From Alviniconcha marisindica (Eukaryota; Mollusca; Gastropoda; Provannidae): a DNA stretch of 64,000 nt. The stretch covers positions 298,501-362,500 of the forward strand of contig JABMCL010001864.1 in the NCBI GenBank assembly GCA_018857735.1, in the 5' to 3' direction. The notes below the pieces were generated by a model that saw only the letters and a program-made list of their open reading frames with translations, made no database searches and was not told the origin of the DNA. Made by a program: the position numbers and the translations under genes. Below are positions 34,345 to 45,600 of this stretch, one piece after another (the first letter of the stretch is position 1; each line of letters starts with the position of its first letter).

Positions 34345-35444
34345 TTCTGTCCGGGTCTACTGATTGACGGAAAGTGACTCAGAATGCTGAAGAGGGAGAG
34401 CACAAGGGCAATAACCGCGCGCGGTCCGAAATCTACAGTGGGTGAGGACATTTTTCAGACTGCGAAGAACTGCAGGAAAGCGGGTTATATCGGTCAGGGT
34501 CAGGTACAGGCGGGAGAGAGTCAGTGAACGTCCCGTCAAACGCGCAGGGTCAGTTCAGGACAAGAGAGAGACGAGATAGATGAGATAGTGAAAACCGCAA
34601 ATGCAAGGCCATGGACAGACTGAAACTGTGTGTGTGTGCGCGTGTGTGTGTGTGTGAGTTGTAGGCAATGCCTAGACTATTCACTAACAGTAGTTGTACT
34701 GATTAGCATGGCTTTATACTGAATTAGCAGACTTTCATTTAAACCCGTGTATCACGGGCCGGTAAGACCGTCTGACATGGCCCTTCAGTTTTCACTGTAG
34801 TTTATTGTTATTATTATTCCGCGTTTAAGTGTGGTACATGCAAACCGCTCGCCGCCAAGGTATTCACGGCTGAACCGCCACCGAAACTCAGGTGAGACTG
34901 ATCTGGCGATGGTGGATGAGGGATATTACCCCGGGAGAGAGTCCGGGGGGTGGGTGGGGGTGGATATGTGCGGTTAAACCACAGATATTATTACGGTCAG
35001 CCTTTTCACCGGCAATTAAGTATGTGTCTGTGTGACGGTGTGACTGAGTGTGTTTGTTTGTGTCTTGTCGTGTGTGGCACAGTGTGAATGAGTGTCAGTG
35101 TCAGTGTGTGGGTGTGGGTGTCAGTGCCGTGTGTGTGTGCCCCTTCAGTCAGTGGCGTAACCAGTTACGGCCGCAGATTGAGTCTGGAGGCCGAGGGGAC
35201 ATCAGTGCCGGGAAACAAGGCCTGCTTGGAATGTACGGGGCAGGTCGGGTATGTTTATCGGACTTGAAACGGTCATTATTTACACGACGGCGGAACTTGA
35301 CGCAAATTGCGGTGGCCGCATGGGCGGTACTGAGTTTTGTCTTCTTTTTCTGCCGCTTCGCCTGGTGCTAACAATGACTCCAACCTCTCGCCCAACATCC
35401 ATACCCCCCCCGCCCACCCCCCCACCCGCCGATCCCCATACCTC

Positions 35445-35775
35445 CCCCTTGCCTACTGAATAAGCCTTGTGGTTTCTGTGGACGTTAAGCACCATGTTCA
35501 CTTACTGAGAGTGAATTCTGTGGTCCTAGTCATTTACTGCCTTCCCGGCCGCCAGTTCATCAGCCGCTTACAAAGTTCAGTCGGTTTGTCCATGGACCTA
35601 GATATATAGGTCCATGGTTTGTCAGCCGGCATGACCGGCGGTCCGCTTGAAATGCACATAATCGGAGTCAACTGGAAATGCACTGCGACATGATCGGAAG
35701 TAAGTAAGTAAGTAAGTAAGTAAACGTGGTGCTTAACGTCCACAGAAACCACTGATAGGGCTTATTACGGACAGA
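35445..35775 (+). mobile_element. two SINE 3'-end fragments with (AAGT) tails
   Basis: 35450-35510 carries AATAAGCCTTGTGGTTTCTG then TGGACGTTAAGCACCATGTT. 35698-35770 carries the same end in reverse with an (AAGT)n tract. The same end occurs at 24775-24812 (reverse), 36455-36519, 36525-36590 and 38185-38240. Confidence 0.7.
35585..35618. other. perfect palindrome
   Basis: CCATGGACCTA and TAGGTCCATGG flank six bases (GATATA), an 11-bp-arm hairpin. A related half, ATAGGTCCATAG, is at 36122. Confidence 0.7.
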
Positions 35776-36327
35776 GAAAGGCGGGGGGGGGGGGGGGGGT
35801 GACTAGCTCGTTGGCGCGCTCCGACCCGCGAAGCGGACCGAAGAGACCGTCAGCTACCGCCGCCGGGAACAATATTAAGGAGGTGGGGACCCCGCCAGTG
35901 CGAAGCAATTTGTGTCAATACCGGCTTCGCTAACTGCCGTTTCAACAGTTGTGCGGCGGCGGAGCAAACTGAAGTCGCCGCAAAGACAATGTCCGCCGGA
36001 AAAGCAACATGATCGGAGTTCACTTGAAATCATTTAATCCGAATAATGATCAGCGCAGTTATATGCGTTGACTCATGTGTGAGGCTCAAAGTGCTATAGC
36101 CTTAGTAAGTGAGTACTACATATAGGTCCATAGTGAAACATTGCAAAAGTACACAACCTAATTTGCATTACTGATATAGCCAGGCTATCTGTCCCTCACT
36201 CAGTCTCTTCCGCACGCACTGACTTATGATACACGCACGTGCACACTGATGGCTGTGGCTTCGTATTGGTCAAATTCTAATTAGCTCCCATGTTTGTTAA
36301 TACATGGCTGATTAGCTACCATGTAAC

Positions 36328-36590
36328 AATGCGTAACGGTAAGGCGTTAGGCTGGTAAGCAGAGGGACCTCAAATCCGCTTTGGCTCTCCTTTCTCTTCA
36401 TTGTTGTGGTCTGTGGACACTGTCTCTCCCTCTTCCTCCACATCCCTACCTACCCCTTTCCCCCGTCCCTAATAAGCCTTATGGTTTGTGTGGACTTCAA
36501 GCACCCTGTTTACTTACTTACTACCCATCCCTAAAGTAGGTCTTCTCGCCTCCGTGGACGTTAAGCAGCAAAAACTCACTTACTTACGGG
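36328..36590 (+). mobile_element. tRNA-derived SINE plus a second tail fragment
   Basis: The head AACGGTAAGGCGTTAGGCTG then GGACCTCAAATCC resembles tRNA A and B boxes. The tail is CCCTAATAAGCCTTATGGTT then TGGACTTCAAGCACC and (CTTA)n ending near 36519. A partial second tail (CCGTGGACGTTAAGCAGC) follows with its own ACTTACTTAC. Confidence 0.7.
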
Positions 36591-36884
36591 ACAATGCTCC
36601 TTGTTTCACTGAGTGAATTCGGTAGCGACTGCAAGCGCGTTTTCGCAGACTTCTCCAAGATAGGCGTCGTGTTGCATTTAGTGTTAGCCTACTCAGCTAC
36701 TGTAACTTTCAAATCGTTGACCGTCTGGAAACCACAAGAGGAAGAATATAAATACTTGCAATTATTGCGCCGCTGTGTGAATAAACAAGGACAGCGGGCC
36801 GGTTACAGTCACAGACGTTCTAGTAACACAACTGAAATATACCAAGTAGTAGTAATAACTTGATAATAATAGTTCGGCTAAATA

Positions 36885-37462
36885 TTGCTTTACGTCTGCA
36901 GAGACCGTACGGACTATTAGGGACGGGGAGCCCACGACGTCCACAGAGACCGTACGGACAATTAGGGACGGGGAGGGGAGCCCAGGACATCCACAGAGAC
37001 CGTACGGACAATTAGGGACGGGGAGCCCAGGACGTCCACAGAGACCGTACGGACAATTAGGGACGGGGAGCCCAGGACGTCCACAGAGACCGTACGGACA
37101 ATTAGGGACGGGGAGCCCAGGACGTCCACAGAGACCGTGGCATTAGACGGGACAGATCTAGGGACGGAGGGAGCCCAGGACGTCCACAGAGACCGTACGG
37201 ACAATTAGGGACGGGGAGCCCAGGACGTCCACAGAGACCGTACGGACATTAGGGACGGGGAGCCCAGGACGTCCACAGAGACCGTACGGACAATTAGGGA
37301 CGGGGGGGAGCCCAGGACGTCCACAGACACCGTGCGGACTATTAGGGACGGGGAGCCCAGGACGTCCACAGACACCGTACGGACTATTAGGGACGGAGGA
37401 GCCCAGGACGTCCACAGAGACCGTACGGACTATTAGGGACGGGGAGCCCAGGACCTCCACCT
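36885..37462. repeat. 45-bp tandem array built from the SINE 3' end
   Basis: Twelve to thirteen units of GGGACGGGGAGCCCAGGAC plus GTCCACAGAGACCGTACGGACAATTA-type sequence, spaced 45 bases (e.g. ATTAGGGACG at 37011 and 37056). Reverse-complemented, the unit reads CCGTCCCTAATWGTCC..GGTCTCTGTGGACGTCC, matching the SINE end CCCTAATAAGCC..GGTTTSTGTGGACGTTAAGC. Confidence 0.85.
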
Positions 37463-37982
37463 CGACTTGACACAGCTCCTGAGCTCTGAAATAATAACTG
37501 AAGTATTTATACAGCGCAAAATCTTGTCCGGAGAGACCATTCTAAGCGCCATACTTGCTGTAGTCCAGTGAGAAATCACTCAGTAGGAGCTGTAGCGGTC
37601 TGAGTTTTGCCCACACACGCAGTGACTTCAGTGTTGAAAGTTAGGATAGAATACCTTCGGCTGGCAAAGGCCAGATAAAGGCTTTTAGCCTAAGTAAATC
37701 TGATCACCGTATCATACCGTATTATCTAGTGATGGGCTATGCATCAAGTCACCCTAGAGACCGATGGCGTATCGATCAGTTTTGTATCGCCATACGGCCT
37801 CAAACGTCCGTACAGGTCACCATACAGAAAACCGGCTAAAGCGAAACTGGTCACCTCATTCATTTTGTGATGCTTTAACTATTGCAGTTCTCTCCTTTCT
37901 GGTCTGCCTGCTTCCTCTGTACATAGTCTCCGTTGCATGAAACATTAGAAATATACTATTTTTATTGATAATTTTTAGTCGC

Positions 37983-38722
37983 ATACAGAACTGTGCTGCT
38001 CGCCTCATACTGAAAAAACGTAAAACTGACCACATCGCTTCTGTGTTTAAATCTCTCCACTCGCTCCCGATCTTCCAAAGAATTTAGTGCAAGATAACCA
38101 CTCTCTGCTATAAATGTATCACGCGCACTGCTCCGCCTACATAGTTCAGGAGCTGTGGGAGAGTCGAGGTGGCCGTCCTGGGCTGTCCGTCCTAACGAGC
38201 TTTATGGTTTCCGTGGACGTAAAGCAAGTATTGAACCATGCTCACGCATTGGTCTCAGCTTGTCCCTAATATGTTAACCGACATCTGAGGACATTAAGCA
38301 ACACAACCGAACCGCTCCGCCTTGTATCTGTGAATAGCTTCAATTTTACACACCCTCCCGTACTTTCCGCTCTGCTTCTGATACTGTCAGCCTCCAGATT
38401 GCTCGTACCAGACTTTCCACTGATGGTTCCCGCGCCTTGTATGTATTCGGTCCCTCATCATGGAACGACCTTCCCCTTCCTCTCCGTCAGAAACTCTCTC
38501 CGGACTCATTCAGGGCAAACTTGGACATTTCTTTTCCCAAAACTATAGACCTGCCATGTTTTCCGTTCCGTGCTGCTGTCTTCATTCGTCTCGTCTCTGT
38601 TTGCTGCCCGTTTTGTGTATAAATTTTGTATAGCCCGTATGCTCGTGTGTGCGTGTACGTGCTTAGAATAGTCTCTATGGACAAGACTTGGCGCTTTATA
38701 AATACTTGGCATTATTATCGTA
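37983..38722 (+). pseudogene. LINE (CR1/L2-like) reverse transcriptase 3' fragment, interrupted
   Basis: Plus-strand translation gives RIQNCAARLILKKRKTDHIA, SLHSLPIFQRI then a stop. After an insertion come YTPSRTFRSASDTVSLQIAR and DGSRALYVFGPSSWNDLPLP, the typical end of CR1/L2-group ORF2. It ends GGCGCTTTATAAATACTTGG then ATTATTAT, a common 3' end for such elements. It is broken by a stop and an insertion, and the 5' part is absent. Confidence 0.75.
38139..38322. mobile_element. SINE-end insertion in the LINE, with target duplication
   Basis: Contains two versions of the SINE tail (CCTAACGAGCTTTATGGTTT.. and CCCTAATATGTTAACCGACA..). It is flanked by CTGCTCCGCCT (38128-38138) and CCGCTCCGCCT (38312-38322), an 11-base target duplication with one mismatch. 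Removing it restores the LINE protein order. Confidence 0.65.
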
Positions 38723-38841
38723 AACCACATCACTACATTATGTCAGAATCTTTTTCTTTTTTTGTGGCAGAACCTCTCAAACAGTGACAAAGTCATGAAT
38801 ATGCTGAAGGCAGTCATTTCATGGAAGAAGAAAAGAAGGGA

Positions 38842-38843
<2 letters not shown>

Positions 38844-38913
<70 letters not shown>
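38844..38913. repeat. (GA)n microsatellite
   Basis: Uninterrupted GA, about 70 bases. Confidence 0.97.
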
Positions 38914-38915
<2 letters not shown>

Positions 38916-39265
38916 TCATAAAAACAAAAACACACAGACACCTTTTTTTTTTAAATTTATTAATTTTTTGATGATCACAAGCTTTGACCACACATCCAAA
39001 CTAAGTAACAAATTTCTTCCTGCACACCAATCACCATTACCGCACCACACACAATCACAAAAAATTAGCAATATATTAATGTTGTACGATGATGGGATAC
39101 AGGCAATACGCTACAGTTTTCATTCTCATTCCTGCCAGACTCTCACTTCATCACACCATGCTCTTCCTTTCCCGTAAAACAAAAACAAAACCCCACTCAC
39201 CCCCGAATGATGCAGTTTTTAGAAGTAGATAAAAATCACAGATTAATATTCCTTATTACATTGTC

Positions 39266-39271
39266 TTTATT
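39266..39271 (-). promoter_or_regulatory. candidate NBR1 poly(A) signal AATAAA
   Basis: First clear minus-strand AATAAA that I noticed after the NBR1 stop, giving a 3' UTR of about 3.0 kb. The sequence between (39272-42285) is AT-rich, free of obvious transposons and has no coding frame of note, which fits a UTR. Confidence 0.4.
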
Positions 39272-42200
39272 TGTACACTAGAAGCAAAATTCCAGGAATG
39301 AAAGCAGATGCATGACAACGGGGCTGAAACCAAGTTACAAATTTGATGTGATTTTAAGTATCGCAAAAAATAGGGCAGAGCAAAAACAAACCAGGAACTT
39401 CCCCAAGCCAAAGACTTGGTGAACTGAATCTGGTCTCCTAAAAAAAACATCCAAACCCCAAGAAAACCTACAGCAACTCTGTTAATTGCTGGTGGCTGTG
39501 AGGTGTTGCTGTTTGTTATTCCTTCATATCTGATGTTGCAAAAGAAATAATAAGAAATACTAACATACTACCTGATAAAGCAGTTCCCTCCCAAAAAAAG
39601 ATGGAAGGGGAAAAACTATAAACAGATGGCATTTCCACTTTCCATGACCTGAAGCAGTGGGAAACAAAAAATATATATATGCTCACGTCAAAAGAAAGCA
39701 AAAGTGACAGCCACTGGTACACACCAACACATCAAGTCATTTTCACATATTATGTTGTGGATGCGAGTTAAATGAACAGTTCAAAGATTCAAAACAATGC
39801 AGTAAATGAACAGCTGAAAGATCAGACACATGCCAGTAAATGATTTTTTTTCTCTCAGATCAGACATTGGTACTGACCGAAATGTGACATCAGTGTAGTA
39901 ACAAGATTTGAGGATTGTACACAAAAAACAAAAAAAGCTAAGTTGATGTTATCATTTTCTTTTCTGACCACACTTGAACTGTTTTGATCGTGAATTGAAG
40001 AAAATCAGCAAATTCTGCTAACCGCTAGTCTGTTATATACACTGCACAGGTGATGTTCGTATACATGTGGCATGCTGTTACAACAACTTTTTTTTAAATT
40101 ATCAGCAAGGGTTACATGTAAGGAAAAGGACAGACACTACTTGACACTATTAACTACAAGAGGGTGCTGCATAATAGCAGTGACAACAAGTTATTGACAC
40201 TAAAGTTTAGCTGATGATCCATCACAAAGAACTTGAAGAACCACTGTCAGCATTACCTTGCCAACACAAATAAGATGTATCATGACTCGGGGATGTGTTT
40301 ACAGATGGATATCACACGACAACTATCCTGGTCACGTGGCATGAACAGGACACCACCTACCCTCCACCAGCACTAGTAATGGGGCAGTTCCAGGGGTGCA
40401 GGCTCAACAGATATATCAATAAATCACAACAGGAAAGTGAAAAGGAAAGGGCATGAGCACGCGTTTGATTCCAAAATGGCATGCTACTACACAGTGCACA
40501 TATTTCTCTTGTTGAGCTTTCCCTTACCTGAAAACAGTTTTGTGCATGCACAAATACTCTGAAAGCTAAAATTTTCCATACACACACAAAATGTAGCAAC
40601 AGACCAAGTAAACAGACTGAAACACTGAATGGGCACTGACAACCCCAAACAGAAATAAACATCCCCCTTCTCCACCTGCTATGATAATAGCAACGAATAA
40701 ATATCAGTTTTTAGGTGATACACTGGTCAGTCAGTCTGCGCCCAGTGTGAAAGTCCATCCTGAAGACTCAGCATCAGAGCTTAAAGTGATGAAAATAAAT
40801 TTAAAACATTCAGGACATTGAAATGACTGCCATGACCTTGTTATTTACATACAATAATTACACAAAAGAGGCAGTTTGTTTAGGAAACTTGTGAACAGTA
40901 TAGCTGGCCCCAAAAGTACTGAACTAAAAACAAGGCTTGCAATAACCGTTGGTCTTTTTCCTCCCCATCTAACTCTTGCATGGGACACTATGCATGTAAA
41001 CCTATTATGGATTCAGGTTAGAATGAGTCTAACTGTAGACTGCCCATAATGAAAAGATAGAAACAGTTTAGACTATGAGTGTTTCACAGACATACTGAAG
41101 CTTGTGAAAAACAACAACAACAAAAACAGAGAAATCTTCAAGTTTGAAAACACCTACACATCAATCTCAGAATCTCACTACAACCTGTAACTTACAAAAA
41201 ACCCAGAATGCTAAATATACCAGTTAAAATAGAAAATGTTTGCATGATTCTCTGACACACAAAAACAACAACAACTGATGTCAGAAGTCCAGTGACAAAA
41301 ATGACAAAGCAAGGAATTTACAACATAACACAGAAAGAATGATACCTGGTTCTAACAAGACAAATGTACTCTGTAAAAAATTGTGTGCAGCGTCAATCCA
41401 TTTAATATGATGAAATTGTGTTAGATTTGATAATGACATTTTTGTGAGTGGTATTTACAGGGGCAATTGTAAATAATATCACATAACAAGGGAATTTTTT
41501 TCTGAAACTTTCACACAGTGGTGGTTGTAAATCTGCTAACTGATATTTTGAGAGATAAAAGATAAATAAAAAAAACCCTACCCAAAATACTAGTGAACAT
41601 CTTTTTTGTTCTCAACAAAACAAGGACATCCCACAAACTTTAAGTACATAAACACTTCTAATATGTGCTACCCCATAGTGTTCACACAAATCTCACCCCA
41701 AACCTCAGGCCTTGCTTATACTGCCTCACATTGCTTAGGATTCAAGGTGCTGCAGATTTAGTGACAGATATTCAGCTTAGAGGCATGACAAAACAATGCA
41801 AATTGAAACTAGATAACCTCTCTAGTGTCTATTCTCTGCACTTGCGGCAAACTAATCCTTGGGCAAGCAACAGTTCTCACCACATAGTGTTAATGCACAC
41901 ATCAATTCACTTACAACTGAAGATGGTATCTGTAAAGGAAAGCCCAAATGTGATGCACGCATCAAGTTTAATCTTGTTCTGTTTTCTCTAAACGGTTCAA
42001 AACATTAGGAAGCCAAATACCTCAAAGTGAAATAAAGCAGTCCAAACATGATATGACAGTTAAAATAATCCACCTTTGTTCTTATCCTCAAGCATAAAGA
42101 ATCTACCAAGCCAAGGTTAAAAAAAGAGAAGAAAAAAACAACAGAAGTTACATGTATGTCCACACACAAAGAATACATAGCAGGTAAACAAGCTATATTT

Positions 42201-42285
42201 GTTTTCAAGAGGAAAAGAAAAGGGGATGGGGAAAAAAAAGCAACGAAAAAAAGGCTGAAATGTTTCTGAGGATGAAGAAGGTGTT

Positions 42286-42636
42286 TCAGTGCCGATTTTC
42301 AGCCCAGTTGTTCTCAGTTTCCATGCAGAGTTCATTCACGACCGCGTGAATGTCCCCGTTGTGTTTCTTCAGGAGGGAAAGGGTGAGCTCATTGTTGAAG
42401 TAGCCCATTTCTCGTATGCGCTGGAGAGGAACTGCAAACTCGCCACTGTACACCCCACCTCCATTCATGGGGGTTTTGGGACCTGTGTAGGTGCTTTTGG
42501 GGAGCTGAAAATCTGACTTTGGTGGCTGGAAGTCGTTCCTGGGTGGCACATACTGCTTGTCGGCAGGTTGCCAGGTACTCTTTGGGGGCACAAAGTCAGA
42601 TGGCTTGAACTCGTACTTGGATTCCCTGACTTCATA
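42286..42636 (-). CDS. NBR1: NBR1 exon 19 (residues 1402-1517), UBA domain and stop
   Basis: A Pro/aromatic repeat (VPPKSTWQP, VPPRNDFQPPKSDFQLPKST) precedes the UBA domain VPLQRIREMGYFNNELTLSL, then LKKHNGDIHAVVNELC, which binds ubiquitin in this family. Stop TGA at 42288-42286. Confidence 0.96.
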   Translation of the reverse strand, partial: YEVRESKYEFKPSDFVPPKSTWQPADKQYVPPRNDFQPPKSDFQLPKSTYTGPKTPMNGGGVYSGEFAVPLQRIREMGYFNNELTLSLLKKHNGDIHAVVNELCMETENNWAENRH

Positions 42637-45600
42637 CTGTGAACAAAGAGGAACACATGTTGCACAAACCAGCCAGAGAGATCATCTTTGGAGCTCGAGG
42701 ACAAAACAGTTGACCAAAACCAGTGGCCACCAAGAACACATACCTAATGTTATAATACTGAAGGCTAACTGGGCCTGCAGTTGGTTCATTGGAAACTGCC
42801 ACTAATAAATAGGCTACCATCACCACAGCCACCACCTCATAATTTCTCATTCTCACCTCTTCAGTCAGTACAGTGATCAGTATCTTCTCTTCAGTGTCCT
42901 TTTCTCAGCATTGTGTATGTGTGTGTGTGTGTGGTTGTGCATGCATGAACGCATGTGTGTGTTACATCACAATTAATGATATTGATTTTTTTTTTTTAGC
43001 TGTATAACTCTTCATGCACACCATATTTTCCTGTAATTAAGCTGTTAAGTGCTTTGAGTTGCCGAAAACAATAAATTCCCAACATTATAATCATTATATA
43101 TCAAAACTGCTGAACTGGCTCAATTCTTTTTTATTATAAACTTTTCCATCACACCTGGTTTATAACAATGATCCAAGCTGACTTTTTATCCGCAGTAAGC
43201 ATGCTTCATCTCTGTGGTTAATGAAGTGTGTGCCACTGTAACGGCCAACAGATGCAAAGCACAACCACAGACAGAGCCCTGCAATACAGCATGCAGCTGC
43301 TGAGACAAGTGCCCAGACACTTACCGTCTCTGCCTGAAGGGTTTTGATGACATCCTTGGTGGTCTGGAAGAGATGCTGCAGTCCGTGGCTGGCAGCCTTC
43401 ATCGTACTTTGCATCAGCTGGTTCAGCTGCTGGCCAGGGTCGACGACACTAAACAACACAATGTCAAACACATGAGGCATGTATATAATATTCTCATTCA
43501 CATCAGCTTTCTGTTCATTCACTGTGCCTGCTTCACCTTGTATTTACACTGCTCATTTTTCTTCTTTGCTTCTTAGCCATCTCAGTGAGAGAGAGAGAGG
43601 GGGAGAGAGAGAGAGAGCAGATACAAAAGGTAAAAATCATCATTTTTGATTGAAAAGTAGACACGAAAAAAAGAACGATGAACAAGACACTCATTGTAGA
43701 TCTATACATCAGGTGCCACTATTCCAAATGACATATATTTAGTGATGAGAAACAAAATCAACAGACCAGTCAAAACTTTTGCAGAATGAAAATGAGTCTG
43801 CAAGCATGTGAGAAAAAGAACCACCAGAAATTTCCATAGTGCTATGAAAATGGACGCTGACATCCGTGTGCATGCGAATCCTGCTAACAAAATCACCCCC
43901 CCGCCCCCCCTCCCCAAACTGCTGCAACAGGGTGGATAAACAGGGCTCTGAGCCAACTGCCTTCAAAGGGTTAATAAACTATTGCAAATACAGTGAGGTG
44001 GTCTACAAAAAAACTGTTAACAATCTTACTGAACAACTGCAGTAGAAGCAGCAGCAGCAGCAGCCCCAGCAGCCTCCTCGTTTGGCTCAGTCCCCTCCTC
44101 GTTTGCCTCAGTCTTCAGCTCAGTCTCCTCTGATCCACCATCTACAGGATCACTCTCATCTGCGCTGCCATCCTCATGCTCAGTGTCCTCTGCTGTGCCA
44201 TCCTGATGCTCAGTGTCCTCTGCTGCGGCACCATCCTGAGGTTCCTCAGATGACTCTTCCGCCTTGCAGACCGGTCCCGCTTCACAGGCCTCCTCCGCCC
44301 ATTTTTCCGCTCGTGCCTCCACTTCTCTTTCTGCTGCAGAGCTGCTGCTCACCTTGAGCCCCAAGGCCTGGGTAACAATTCGAACAAGTTCTTCTTCCCT
44401 TCTGGCCAGCAGGTCAGCTCTCTCCTGTGCCTCAGACTTCTCGGCCAGGTCCTCCTCTTTCTCGGCCGCTGAGCCTTCAGCCATTGGCTCAGAAACTTTC
44501 CCTGCAGCATGAGAGGACTCAGGCACCTCATCCGAGGCTTCCTTGGCACCCTGGATCGGGGTGTAGCCATCCTTGCTTTGGCGGACCACCTCCTTCAGGC
44601 AAATTTTGTACAGCCTCTCCATGTGCCCTTCTGTTGGTGTGTTGCACTTGAGTGGTTTAGAGGTGTCGAAACAGTCTGGCATAACGATGCAAAAGTCGTC
44701 ATCGGAGCTGGAGTCATCTGACAGGCTGGAGAACTCATCTGGTAGAATTTCGTAGCCCTCCCCGTCCTCTTTCTCCCCGTCTGCAACAGCACAGAGGAGA
44801 GGATTTTGAAAATCAAGATCAACGCTTTTAAACACAGGAATGATGGAGTCAGCATCATATATCAAAGACAGTTTCATCTCATTTTAAATACAGACATTTA
44901 AGCCAAACGAGAAACCTCAACTGTAGAACCAATTTGATGAAAACTGAAATCAACGACAGTGTGACACATGCTGCGTGCACATGTTTGACTCGAAATATGG
45001 GGCACTGAACGCATAGCAGGGGAGGTGAAGGCACTGGAGAAGTGGGGAGGCTCCTGCACGACATCAGTGAATTTAAATCATACCAAAGGCTGAAATTGTG
45101 ACTGACATGCTGTTCACATTCAAGATACTTATTTTGCTCTTGGCCATTCAGACCCCCCCCCCCCCCCCCCCCCCAGCTCCTTTACAGCAAGGAAACCTAG
45201 AAGTGTTCAGCAACTCACTGTGGGACGCAGACTTCCCGAGGCCAGTTGGGAAGAACCAAGCACCATGGGTGTCGATGGACTGGTACTCCTCTTCCTTCTC
45301 CAGCTCCTTCAGATCAGCTACAGACACCACCTCCACACTGCTCGTTGTGCTGCCGGGTGACACCTCGCGGCTGGCGGGCCTACGGCCAGACGCTTCTCCT
45401 CGGCAAAGCTCTGATCTCAGGATCTCCACATTGGCCTCCTCGCTGGGCATCACTGGGGAAGGCCCCACCACTGGCATTTCCAGCCAGTCTTCCAGGCCTG
45501 TCAGCTTGGCCGAGGGAGCTGAAGCATACAGCTCCTCATCCACTGATTCTGCATCAGGGGCTGAGTCTTCTTTTGTGGCCACCTTCTGTGGGGGGCACAT

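Larger units (their letters stand above)
34345..39240. other. intergenic region between CASD1 and NBR1
   Basis: GC-richer near 34.4-36.0 kb, where the CASD1 promoter must lie; no TATA box was assigned. A GT tract is at 34626-34660. Repeats, SINE and LINE remnants are listed separately. I see no further gene. Confidence 0.5.
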
